DNA of 64,000 nucleotides from Caulobacter sp. Root1455. Its GTDB lineage: Bacteria; Pseudomonadota; Alphaproteobacteria; Caulobacterales; Caulobacteraceae. The stretch lies in the NCBI RefSeq assembly GCF_001426905.1, contig NZ_LMFQ01000024.1, forward strand, positions 128,668 to 192,667, given 5' to 3'. The translations under genes were made by a program, and so were the position numbers. Positions 34,659 through 42,786 of the stretch are shown piece after piece. The notes beneath the pieces were generated by a model. The model did no database searches. It saw only the letters and a program-made list of their open reading frames with translations, and was not told where the DNA came from. The stretch's first letter is position 1, and each line of letters starts with the position of its first letter.

Positions 34659-35692
34659 AGTGGCTGAACCGCGTGCCGCTTGGGGTGGTCGTCGCCCTCT
34701 ACGTGCTGGCCTACATCCCATACATGGTCATCACCAAGCAGCTGGCCAGCACGCCCGCCCCGGTGCTGGGACGCCCGCTGAGCGGTCTGGAGATCCTGCC
34801 CGCCTCCCTGATCGTCAGCGGCCTGTTGACCTTCCTGTTCATCGGCCTGTCGGGCTGGTGGCGCGCGGCCCACCGGCTTCGGTTCGGGGGCGCCTCCCTG
34901 CCCTTCCCAACGCGCTGGACCTTCCTGTCCGGCATCTGCACGGCGCTGGTGCTGTTCACCGTGCCGATGTCCCTGACCTTCGAGGGCGTCAGCATCCCAT
35001 TCATTCAACTGCTGATGCGCGGCGACGTGCTGTTGTTGGCGCCGCTGGTCGATCTGGCCTTCCGACGCAAGGTGGGCTGGTACAGCTGGGTCGCGCTGGC
35101 GCTGGTGGCCGTCGGCCTGTTCCTGACCATCCGCCAGCGCGGCGGCCTGCATCTCCCGCCGCTCGCGATCGCCACCATCATCCTCTACACGATCGGCTAT
35201 TTCGGCCGCCTGGCCGTGATGACCCACGTGTCGAAGTCCGGCGATCCCGACAGCGTGCGGCGATACTTCGTCGAGGAAAAGATCGTCGCCGTTCCCCTGT
35301 CGGTGTTGCTGCTGGCCCTGACGCCGCTGCTGGGCGTGGGGGCGCAAGGCTCGCAACTGGCCTGGGGCTTCATCGAGGTGTGGGGCACGCCGCAGATCGC
35401 GCCGATCCTGGTGCTGGCCGTGCTGCTGTTCGTGGTCTCGATCTTCTCCGCCGTCATCCTGCTGGATCCGCGCGAGAACACCTTCTGCGTACCTCTGGAA
35501 CGCTCGGCCAGCATCCTGGCCGGCATCGCCGCGTCCTTCATCCTGGCCCTGGTCTGGGGCCTTCCCATGCCGACGGGAACGGAGCTGGTGGGCGCCCTCC
35601 TGATGATCGCCGCCGTCGTCCTGCTGTCGGTGGCTCCGTCCTGGGGCGCGCGCCGCCAGGCCGTGCTGGCCGCGGTCGAAGATCCCTCGTGA
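34655..35692 (+). CDS. DMT/EamA-like inner-membrane transporter
   Basis: A 345-aa integral membrane protein with about ten hydrophobic segments, beginning at ATG 34655 inside the CapA stop (ATGA). The arrangement, including a loop like VSIPFIQLLMRGDVLLLAPL and a second half related to the first, resembles drug/metabolite transporters. It is coupled by GTGA to the PrpD-like gene downstream. It likely moves a substrate or product of this unit; the family assignment is by topology and is moderately secure. Confidence 0.75.
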   Translation: MKWLNRVPLGVVVALYVLAYIPYMVITKQLASTPAPVLGRPLSGLEILPASLIVSGLLTFLFIGLSGWWRAAHRLRFGGASLPFPTRWTFLSGICTALVLFTVPMSLTFEGVSIPFIQLLMRGDVLLLAPLVDLAFRRKVGWYSWVALALVAVGLFLTIRQRGGLHLPPLAIATIILYTIGYFGRLAVMTHVSKSGDPDSVRRYFVEEKIVAVPLSVLLLALTPLLGVGAQGSQLAWGFIEVWGTPQIAPILVLAVLLFVVSIFSAVILLDPRENTFCVPLERSASILAGIAASFILALVWGLPMPTGTELVGALLMIAAVVLLSVAPSWGARRQAVLAAVEDPS

Positions 35693-37089
35693 CCGCCCAG
35701 GGGCTCACCGCGCGCCTGGCGGCCCATGTCGCCGGCGCGCGCTTCCAGCAACTCTCGGCCCGCGCGGTCGAGATGACCCGCCTGTCGCTGCTGGACGCCC
35801 TGGGCGTCACCCTGGCCGCCAGCGGTCTGGGTGAAGGCGTCCCGGCGTTCGCCGAGGTGGCGCGCGACACCGGCGGCCGCCCAGAGGCCAGCGTGATCGG
35901 CTTTGGTTTCCGGACCTCGCGCCTCGGCGCGGCCCTGGCCAACGGCGCGGGCGCCCATGCCCTGGACTTCGAGGACGCCTATGACGGCGCGCCGATCCAT
36001 CCCAACGCCGCTTGCGTTCCGGTGGCGCTGGCGCTCGCCGAACAGCTCGATGCTTCGGGCCAGGACCTCCTGACCGCCCTGGCGGTCGGCTGCGACCTGG
36101 TCTGCCGCCTGGGCCTGGCGCTGAAGGTCAATCCCGACGAAGCGGGCTGGTACCCGCCGCCGATCCTGGGCGCGTTCGGCGCGGCCGCGACCGCCGCCCG
36201 GCTGCTGCGCCTGAGCACCGAACAGACCCAAGCCGCGCTCGCCCTGACCCTGAACCAGGCCACCGCCACGGCCCAGTTCAAGACCGATCCGACCTCAACG
36301 CTCCGCGGCGTCCGCGACGCCTTCCCGGCCCATGCGGGCCTGGTCTCGGCCCTGCTGGCCCAGCGTGGCGTCAGGGGCTTCGACGGCGTCTTCGAGGGGC
36401 CGGCGGGGTTGTTCGCCCTGTTCGCCAAGGGACAGTACGACGAGGATGTGCTGACCGCCGGCCTGGGAGCCTACTTCCACGGCGAGCGCCTGAGCTTCAA
36501 GCCCTGGCCCAGCTGCCGCGGAACCCACGCCTTCGTCGAGGCGGCGCTGTCGCTGCGCCAGGCTCATGGGCTGGAGCCGGACCGGATCGCGCAGATCATC
36601 ATGACCGGCGGCGGCGTGCAGCGGATGCTGGCCGAGCCGCCGGCGCAGAAGCAGACGCCGCGCACGGCGATTGACGCGAAGTTCAGCCTGCCCTTCACCA
36701 CCGCCCTGGCCCTGGCGCACGGCGCGGTGACGCTGGACAGCTACGCGCCCGACCGGCTGGCCGACCCGGTCGTTCTGGCCCTCGCCGCGCGCAGCCGCTT
36801 CGTCGTCGATCCGAAGGCCACGATGCGCGACGCCGCCTCGGGCGCCCTGACCCTGGTGCTGACCTCGGGCGAGACCCTAACGCACGGCGTGCTCCATCCG
36901 AAGGGGGCGCCCGAGAACCCGATCGATGAATCTGGGATCACCGCCAAGTTCCGCGACTGCGCGCGCCGGGCGCGCTGCCCGCCGTCGGACGCCGACATCG
37001 ACCTGTTGGCCGCCACGCTGCTCGCCTTGGACCGGGTGGCCGCGCCCGCCGCGATCCTGGCGCGATCGACCGGCGTGGTCGTGGCTTGA
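35689..37089 (+). CDS. MmgE/PrpD family protein
   Basis: A 466-aa member of the MmgE/PrpD family, which includes 2-methylcitrate dehydratase, cis-aconitate decarboxylase and iminodisuccinate epimerase. The diagnostic stretch HALDFEDAYDGAPIHPNAA is present near residue 85, and FSLPFTTALAL marks the second half. Translation starts at GTG 35689, overlapping the transporter stop (GTGA). No other methylcitrate-cycle gene is present, so a dehydratase/isomerase/decarboxylase step on another polycarboxylate is more likely. Confidence 0.88.
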   Translation: MTAQGLTARLAAHVAGARFQQLSARAVEMTRLSLLDALGVTLAASGLGEGVPAFAEVARDTGGRPEASVIGFGFRTSRLGAALANGAGAHALDFEDAYDGAPIHPNAACVPVALALAEQLDASGQDLLTALAVGCDLVCRLGLALKVNPDEAGWYPPPILGAFGAAATAARLLRLSTEQTQAALALTLNQATATAQFKTDPTSTLRGVRDAFPAHAGLVSALLAQRGVRGFDGVFEGPAGLFALFAKGQYDEDVLTAGLGAYFHGERLSFKPWPSCRGTHAFVEAALSLRQAHGLEPDRIAQIIMTGGGVQRMLAEPPAQKQTPRTAIDAKFSLPFTTALALAHGAVTLDSYAPDRLADPVVLALAARSRFVVDPKATMRDAASGALTLVLTSGETLTHGVLHPKGAPENPIDESGITAKFRDCARRARCPPSDADIDLLAATLLALDRVAAPAAILARSTGVVVA

Positions 37090-37103
37090 GGGGGTCAACG
37101 CTC

Positions 37104-37149
37104 TTGCGTAACCCGGCCTACAAACTGTTTAATCCCATACAATCAGTTT
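37104..37149 (+). promoter_or_regulatory. candidate promoter and operator of the Rieske oxygenase gene
   Basis: TTGCGT (37104-37109), 18-bp spacer and TTTAAT (37128-37133) form a plausible promoter. A perfect inverted repeat AAACTG (37122-37127) / CAGTTT (37144-37149) with 16 bp between arms straddles the -10, 14 bp before the ATG. Confidence 0.45.
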
Positions 37150-37162
37150 CGCGGAGGAATCC

Positions 37163-38233
37163 ATGTCCAGCCAACGCGCGCCGGCGCCGCCCTCTTCCGC
37201 CCGGACCTGGCCGTCCAACGCCTGGTACGTCGCCGCGACAGCCGAGGAGCTGACGACCAAACCGCTGGGCCGCATGATCTGCGGGGAGCCGATGGTGTTC
37301 TTTCGCGGCCCCGCCGGCCAAGTCGCCGCCGTCGAGGACTTCTGCCCGCACCGCGGCGCTCCGCTGTCCCTGGGGGTCGTGCGCGATGGCCAGTTGGTCT
37401 GCGGTTATCACGGCCTGACGATCGGTTGCGACGGCCGGGCGGCCGGCATGCCAGGTCAGCGCACGGAGGCCCTCCCGGCGGCGCGGGCTTTCCCGGTGAT
37501 CGAGCGCAACGGCTTCCTCTGGGTCTGGCCTGGAGACGCCGGGCAGGCCGATCCGGCGAAGCTGCCGCCGATGCCCTGGGCCGACCATCCGGGCTGGGCG
37601 TACGGCGGCGGCCTCTATCACATCCACTGCGACTACCGGCTGATGGTCGACAATCTGATGGACCTCACCCACGAGACCTATGTCCACGCCACCAGCATCG
37701 GTCAGCGCGAGATCGACGAGGCGCCGGTCCGCACCGCGCTGGAGGGCGATCAGGTCGTCACCAGCCGTCACATGCCGGGCGTGAACGCCCCGCCCTTCTG
37801 GCGGATGGCCCTGAGCGGCGCCGGTCTGGACGAGACCGCCTTGGTCGATCGCTGGCAGATCTGCCGGTTCTCCCTGCCCAGCCAGGTGATGATCGAGGTC
37901 GGCGTCGCCCTCGCCGGCCATGGTGGTTACGACGCGCCTCGCGAGGTCAAGGCGTCGAGCATCGTCGTCGACTTCATCACGCCCGAGACCCCGACCTCGC
38001 ACTGGTACTTCTGGGGCATGGCGCGCGCCTTCGCGGTGGACGACGCCGCGCTGACGGACACCATCCGTGAGGGCCAGGGCAAGATCTTCAGCGAGGACCT
38101 GGCCGTGCTCGAGCGGCAGCAGGCCAACCTTTCGCGGCTGCCGGAACGCCGTCTTCTGACCTTGAACATCGACGCCGGCGGGGTGCATGCGCGCCGCCTG
38201 ATCGACCGGATGATGGCCTCGGAAGCGGTCTAG
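37163..38233 (+). CDS. Rieske-type aromatic O-demethylase/oxygenase, VanA-like
   Basis: A 356-aa oxygenase subunit. The Rieske [2Fe-2S] ligands are CPH (C61, H63) and CGYH (C80, H83); the mononuclear iron site is NLMDLTHETYVHATSIG with H170 and H175. Length and motifs match vanillate O-demethylase oxygenase (VanA), which would convert vanillate from the adjacent Fcs/Ech/Vdh module to protocatechuate. A GGAGG ribosome site precedes ATG 37163. No VanB-type reductase gene is in the window, so the electron donor is elsewhere. Other aryl-ether substrates remain possible. It overlaps fcs tail-to-tail by 4 bp. Confidence 0.85.
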   Translation: MSSQRAPAPPSSARTWPSNAWYVAATAEELTTKPLGRMICGEPMVFFRGPAGQVAAVEDFCPHRGAPLSLGVVRDGQLVCGYHGLTIGCDGRAAGMPGQRTEALPAARAFPVIERNGFLWVWPGDAGQADPAKLPPMPWADHPGWAYGGGLYHIHCDYRLMVDNLMDLTHETYVHATSIGQREIDEAPVRTALEGDQVVTSRHMPGVNAPPFWRMALSGAGLDETALVDRWQICRFSLPSQVMIEVGVALAGHGGYDAPREVKASSIVVDFITPETPTSHWYFWGMARAFAVDDAALTDTIREGQGKIFSEDLAVLERQQANLSRLPERRLLTLNIDAGGVHARRLIDRMMASEAV

Positions 38234-39720
38234 GCCGGCGACCGCTCAAGCAGAAGGTCCCGGAGCAGGTTCTTCTGGACCTTTCCCGTCCCGGTTCTGG
38301 GAAGGGCGTCCATCAGCGTGGTCAGCTTGGGCAGCTTGTAGCGCGCAAGGCGAGGCTGCAGGTGCGCCAAGACCTCGTCGTGCGTGAGCGTCAGCCCCGG
38401 CCGGGCCACGACGACCAGGCAACCGATCTCGCCCCAGCGCGCGTCCGGCAGGCCCACGACGGCGCATTCGGCGATCGCGGGGTGGCCGGCGAGCGCCGCC
38501 TCGATCTCGGCCGGGTAGACGTTCTCACCGCCCGAGATGAACATGTCCTTCTTGCGGTCAACCAGCCAGTGGAAGCCATCGGCGTCGGCGCGGACCATAT
38601 CGCCCGTATGGAACCAACCGTCGTCGTCGAAGGCCTCGGCCGTTTCCTCGGGCCGCCGCCAATAGGCGGAAAACAGGTTCTCCCCCTTGAGCAGCAGCTC
38701 GCCCGCCCTGTCAGGCGGGCAGTCGCGCCCGTCGGCGTCGACGATCCGACTGAGGACCCCGGGCATGGCGACGCCCGCCGACCCTGCGCGCGCGTCGATC
38801 CCGGGGATATCGATCGGCATGCCAAACACGGTCCCGGCCTCGCTCATGCCGAAGCCGTCGACGATCGGGACGCCGTCGGCCAGCCAGGCGCGGATGTCGG
38901 CGGCCGGGTGCGGAGCGCCGCCCGTGAACACGGCCGTCAGGCGGCGCAGCCGATCGGGCGCGAACGCGGGATGACCGCGCAGGGCGTGGGCCATCTGCGG
39001 CACGCAGAAATAGTGGGTCACGCCCAGCTCCGGATCGCCGAGCCGGGCCAGGGTCCGCGCCGGTTCGAAACCGTCGGAGACCAGGATCGCGCCGCCGTGC
39101 AGCAGCGGCGGCCGGACGCAGGTCACCAGGCCGATGACATGGAACATCGGCGCGTCGTTCAAGAACACGCTCTGGTGCGTCACCTGGCCCAGTCGACCGA
39201 AGTTCAGCGCCGTCTGGTCGAGGTTGCGCTCGCTCAGCAGCACGCCTTTGGGCCGCCCGGAGGTGCCCGAGGTGTAGAGGATCAGCGACGGCCGGTCGCG
39301 ATCGAACGGGCCGACATCCAAGGGCGCGGCGGCCTCGATCTCGCCGGCCAGCCCGTCCAGCGACAGTCCGTCCAGGCCGACACGCGCAAGTTCGTGATCG
39401 CCGACCACCAGCCGGGGCTCGGCGTCCTCGACCAGGGCCAGGATCTCGGCCGCGCTCAGACGCCAGTTCAGCGGCGTGTAGATGGCTCCGACACGCGCGC
39501 AGGCCAGGTGCAGGATCGCCAGCACCACGCGATTGCGGGCCAGGCTGACCACGCGGTCGCCCAGGCCCACGCCGCGATCGACCAGCACCCGCGCGCAGCG
39601 GGCGAGCGCCGCGTCGAGCTCGGCGTAGGTCCAGCGCCGCCCGCTGGCTAGGTCGACGGCCGCGAGCCTTCGAGGGCCGAGGCGGGCCTGCAGGCCAACG
39701 TGATCGATCGCGCCGCCCAT
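38230..39720 (-). CDS. fcs: hydroxycinnamate (feruloyl)-CoA synthetase
   Basis: A 496-aa acyl-adenylate/CoA ligase. It has the ATP-binding motif YTSGTSGRPKG, the second motif GFGMSEAGTVFG, the hinge DRKKDMFISGGENVYPAEIE and the catalytic lysine in RTGTGKVQK. It would activate ferulate or p-coumarate to the CoA ester. The start is ATG 39720 (MGGAIDHVGLQ); the frame is open upstream but overlaps the ech end. It is the last gene of marR-vdh-ech-fcs, which is why Fcs is preferred over a generic ligase. Confidence 0.85.
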   Translation of the reverse strand: MGGAIDHVGLQARLGPRRLAAVDLASGRRWTYAELDAALARCARVLVDRGVGLGDRVVSLARNRVVLAILHLACARVGAIYTPLNWRLSAAEILALVEDAEPRLVVGDHELARVGLDGLSLDGLAGEIEAAAPLDVGPFDRDRPSLILYTSGTSGRPKGVLLSERNLDQTALNFGRLGQVTHQSVFLNDAPMFHVIGLVTCVRPPLLHGGAILVSDGFEPARTLARLGDPELGVTHYFCVPQMAHALRGHPAFAPDRLRRLTAVFTGGAPHPAADIRAWLADGVPIVDGFGMSEAGTVFGMPIDIPGIDARAGSAGVAMPGVLSRIVDADGRDCPPDRAGELLLKGENLFSAYWRRPEETAEAFDDDGWFHTGDMVRADADGFHWLVDRKKDMFISGGENVYPAEIEAALAGHPAIAECAVVGLPDARWGEIGCLVVVARPGLTLTHDEVLAHLQPRLARYKLPKLTTLMDALPRTGTGKVQKNLLRDLLLERSPA

Positions 39721-39757
39721 TGGAGCCCCTCCTCTTTCAGCTCCCCCCTCGCCCGCG

Positions 39758-40585
39758 TCAGCCTTGCTTGGCCAGATCGTAGGCGCCCAGGCCGGGCTTG
39801 TAGGTCTTGTCGTCGATGAACTGTTTGATGCCCTCCTTGCGGCCATCGTCATCGTACGAGTTTGCGGCCTCCTGGGCCCGGACCAGATAGTCCTCTGCGT
39901 TGTCGTAGGTCATCTCCCGGACCCGGCGGATCGCGTCCTTGGCGGCCTTCAGCGCCACCGGGTTCTTCTTCAGCAGGACCTTGGCCAGCTCGACCACGCG
40001 CGACTTCAGCTGGTCCAACGGCACGCTCTCGTTCACCAGGCGCCAGGCGGCGGCCTTCTTGCCGTCGATCAGCTCGCCGGTCATCGCGTGATACATGGCG
40101 TCGCGCATCGGCATCAGGTCGGACACCACCTTGGTGGCGCCGCCGCCTGGCAGGATGCCCCAATTGATCTCCGACAGGGCGAACTGCGCCTCGTCGGCGG
40201 CGATCGCCAGATCGCACGAATAGAGCGGTCCGTAGCCGCCGCCGAAGCACCAGCCGTTGACCATGGCGATCGTCGGCTTCTGGTACCAGCGCAGACGCCG
40301 CCACCAGCCGTAGGATTCGCGTTGCGCCTTACGCACCGCGCCCAGCCCCTTGGCTTCGGTCTCGCGGAAGTATTCCTTCAGGTCCATGCCCGCCGACCAG
40401 GCCTGGCCTTCCCCGGTCAGCACCAGGACGCCGACATCGTCGCGGAATTCGAGCTCGTCGAGGATTTCGCCCATGCGCTGGTTGAGCCGGGGGCTCATGC
40501 AGTTGCGCTTCTCGGGGCGATTGAACTTCACCCAGGCGATGCGGTCCTCGACCGTGAAGGTGGCGGTGTCGTTGATCTCGGTCAT
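39758..40585 (-). CDS. ech: p-hydroxycinnamoyl-CoA hydratase/lyase (feruloyl-CoA hydratase/aldolase)
   Basis: A 275-aa crotonase-fold enzyme that hydrates feruloyl- or coumaroyl-CoA and splits off acetyl-CoA to give vanillin or 4-hydroxybenzaldehyde. It shows the HCHL signature WSAGMDLKEYFRE, GWCFGGGYGPLYSCDLAI and LSEINWGI with the catalytic glutamate (E139), plus the long C-terminal DDKTYKPGLGAYD tail. Relative to the Pseudomonas enzyme, the position of Ser123 is glycine, as I recall from other alphaproteobacterial members. Start ATG 40585 (MTEINDTATF) gives the family length; the upstream open frame is not coding. Confidence 0.93.
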   Translation of the reverse strand: MTEINDTATFTVEDRIAWVKFNRPEKRNCMSPRLNQRMGEILDELEFRDDVGVLVLTGEGQAWSAGMDLKEYFRETEAKGLGAVRKAQRESYGWWRRLRWYQKPTIAMVNGWCFGGGYGPLYSCDLAIAADEAQFALSEINWGILPGGGATKVVSDLMPMRDAMYHAMTGELIDGKKAAAWRLVNESVPLDQLKSRVVELAKVLLKKNPVALKAAKDAIRRVREMTYDNAEDYLVRAQEAANSYDDDGRKEGIKQFIDDKTYKPGLGAYDLAKQG

Positions 40586-40628
40586 GACCGATCCTTGAGC
40601 AATCAGGGGAGGAAGACGTCGAAGGGCG

Positions 40629-42056
40629 TCAAATGGGATAGTGACCGGGCTGGGTCTCGATGGTGATCCAGCGCAGCTCGGTGAAGGCGTCGATGCCCGC
40701 CCTGCCGCCGAAGCGGCCGTAGCCGGAGGCCTTGACGCCGCCGAACGGCATCTGGGCCTCGTCATGCACGGTCGGGCCGTTGACGTGGCAGATGCCCGAC
40801 TTGATCTGGCGCGCCACCCGCAGGCCCCGCGCGGTGTCGCGGGTGAAGACGGCCGCCGACAGGCCGTACTCGGTGTCGTTGGCCAGCTCGACGGCGTGGG
40901 CTTCGTCACGAGCCCGGATCACGGCGACCACGGGACCGAAGCTCTCGTCGCGGAACAGCTTCATTTCGGGCGTGACCTTGTCGACGACGGTCGCCGGCAT
41001 CAGCACGCCGTTCGAGGCGCCGCCGTTGACCTGCACGGCGCCGGCCGCGAGCGCGTCGGCGACCAGTCCCTCGACGTGAGCGACCGTCTTCAGGTCGACG
41101 ACCGCGCCCAGCGGCGTCTTGCCCTCGCGCGGATCGCCGACGGCCATGCCGCCGACCTTGGCCTTGAACTTCTCGACGAAAGCGTCGGCCACGGCGTCGA
41201 CCACGATGATCCGCTCGGTCGACATGCAGATCTGGCCCTGGTTCATGAAGGCGCCGAAGGCGGCGGCCTTGACGGCCTCGTCCAGGTCGGCGTCGTCCAG
41301 CACGATCAGCGGGGCCTTGCCGCCCAGTTCCAGCAGGACGGGCTTGAGGTGCTCGGCGCAGCGCTTGGCGACGATCTTGCCCACCGCCGTCGAGCCGGTG
41401 AAGTTCACGCGGCGCACCGCGGGGTGGTCGATCAGGGCGCCGACGATGGCCGGCGCGTCGGCCGGGGCGTTGGTCACCACATTGACGACGCCTTCGGGCA
41501 GACCCGCCTCGGAGAAGGCCTCGATGATCAGCTCATGGGTGCGCGGACAGGTCTCGGACGCCTTCAGCACGACGGTGTTGCCGCAGGCCAGCGGCGTGGC
41601 GATGGCGCGGACGCCCAGGATGATCGGCGCGTTCCACGGCGCGATGCCCAGCACCACGCCGGCCGGTTCGCGCACGGCCATGGCGATGCAGCCGGGCTTG
41701 TCCGACGGGATTACCTCGCCGGTGATCTGGGTGGTCAGGGCGGCCGCCTCGCGGACGATGCCGACCGCCAGCATCAGATTGAAACGCGCCCAGCCTTCGG
41801 TGGCCCCGATCTCGCCCATCATCGCCTGGACGAAGGCGTCCGCCCGGGCGTTCAGGGCGTCGGCGGCCTTATTCAGGAAGGCGCGGCGCGCATTGGGCCC
41901 CAGCGCGCTCCAGCCCGCGAAGGCGGCCTGGGCCGCATCGACCGCCGCCCCCGCCTGGGCGACGGTCATCGCCGCGGCGGTTGTGGCGACCGCCCCCGTC
42001 ATCGGGTCGAGACGCTCGAAGCTGACCGGCTTGTCCAGGGTGTCGGTGGTGCTCAT
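40629..42056 (-). CDS. vdh: vanillin / hydroxybenzaldehyde dehydrogenase
   Basis: A 475-aa NAD(P)-dependent aldehyde dehydrogenase with the glutamate motif LELGGKAPL, the catalytic cysteine in FMNQGQICMSTERII, and a C-terminal NGPTVHDEAQMPFGGVKASG block closely like vanillin dehydrogenases. It oxidises vanillin to vanillate or 4-hydroxybenzaldehyde to 4-hydroxybenzoate. It follows the MarR gene directly (2-bp gap) and precedes ech by about 43 bp. The products feed the Rieske enzyme and PobA respectively. Confidence 0.92.
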   Translation of the reverse strand: MSTTDTLDKPVSFERLDPMTGAVATTAAAMTVAQAGAAVDAAQAAFAGWSALGPNARRAFLNKAADALNARADAFVQAMMGEIGATEGWARFNLMLAVGIVREAAALTTQITGEVIPSDKPGCIAMAVREPAGVVLGIAPWNAPIILGVRAIATPLACGNTVVLKASETCPRTHELIIEAFSEAGLPEGVVNVVTNAPADAPAIVGALIDHPAVRRVNFTGSTAVGKIVAKRCAEHLKPVLLELGGKAPLIVLDDADLDEAVKAAAFGAFMNQGQICMSTERIIVVDAVADAFVEKFKAKVGGMAVGDPREGKTPLGAVVDLKTVAHVEGLVADALAAGAVQVNGGASNGVLMPATVVDKVTPEMKLFRDESFGPVVAVIRARDEAHAVELANDTEYGLSAAVFTRDTARGLRVARQIKSGICHVNGPTVHDEAQMPFGGVKASGYGRFGGRAGIDAFTELRWITIETQPGHYPI

Positions 42057-42058
42057 GA

Positions 42059-42580
42059 TCAGTCCTTTCGCGGCGCTGCGGGAGCCTTGGCCCCGCTCAT
42101 CATGGTGGCGGCGACCGAGACGGACGCAAAGCCGGTCCCCGTCCGGTTCCGCAGCTTGGTCAGCAGGCGGCGCAGTTCGGCCCGTTCATCGGCCGAAAGC
42201 GCCGCGAAGGCCGAGTGGTCGTGTTCCTGGGTCGTCCGCTCGATCGCGCCGCGCAGCGCGCGGCCGGCGGCGGTCAGGTGCAGGGCGTTGGTGCGGCGGT
42301 CGCGGCCGGGTCGACGCTGGATCGCGCCGAGCAGCTCAAGCTCGTCGATCGCCTTCATCGTGCTGGCGCGATTGACGCCGAGGGCGCGGCCCAAGGTGAT
42401 CTGGTCGCACCCCTCGTGCAGCCCGATATAGACCACGGCCGTGGCCCGGCCGGGGGTGACGCCCAGCGGCGACAGGCGTTCGCAAAGCGCGGCCATCGCG
42501 CCCATGTCGGCATGGTGCAGGAGGAAGCCGAGCCGCTCGCCAAGCACGCCAAAGGACGTGATCTCCTCCATGTCGCGCAC
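42059..42580 (-). CDS. MarR-family regulator (3), likely hydroxycinnamate-responsive
   Basis: A 173-aa MarR repressor with HTH CDQITLGRALGVNRASTMKA and wing GRDRRTNALHLTAAGR. It is the first gene of the marR-vdh-ech-fcs operon, the arrangement seen for FerR/HcaR/CouR-type repressors that release DNA on binding hydroxycinnamoyl-CoA. The start could be ATG 42580 or 42571. Its upstream region carries two AGTATG-type elements, suggesting autoregulation. Confidence 0.9.
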   Translation of the reverse strand: MRDMEEITSFGVLGERLGFLLHHADMGAMAALCERLSPLGVTPGRATAVVYIGLHEGCDQITLGRALGVNRASTMKAIDELELLGAIQRRPGRDRRTNALHLTAAGRALRGAIERTTQEHDHSAFAALSADERAELRRLLTKLRNRTGTGFASVSVAATMMSGAKAPAAPRKD

Positions 42581-42786
42581 CGCCTCCCCATCTTGTTGTG
42601 TTGTTGGGGAAATTAGTATGTCTATGAAACAGTATAGTCAATTACAATTTGCGCCGCGCCTTTTTCTCCGTGACGGCGACCCGGTGTGGTGACGGCCGCA
42701 AAGGCAGGACGGGCGGGCGAATAGCGGGCCGGGACCGAAACCCCGGCCTCATCCGACCGTCTCTCCAACAACTCTCGATTCTCGGC
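42581..42786. promoter_or_regulatory. control region upstream of marR(3)
   Basis: No gene is supported. GAAATTAGTATGTCT (42609-42623) and AACAGTATAG (42628-42637) lie 30-60 bp upstream of the marR start. The first matches the element upstream of the aromatic-acid MFS (44227-44241, opposite strand) at 14 of 15 positions. TTGACT (minus strand, near 42640) could be a -35 box, but spacing to the nearest -10-like hexamer is poor. Confidence 0.45.

Noticed and set aside
34660..37089. 809-codon frame joining the transporter region to MmgE/PrpD
   Set aside because: The first about 340 codons are a shadow of the DMT transporter; translation of MmgE/PrpD starts at the GTG overlapping the transporter stop.
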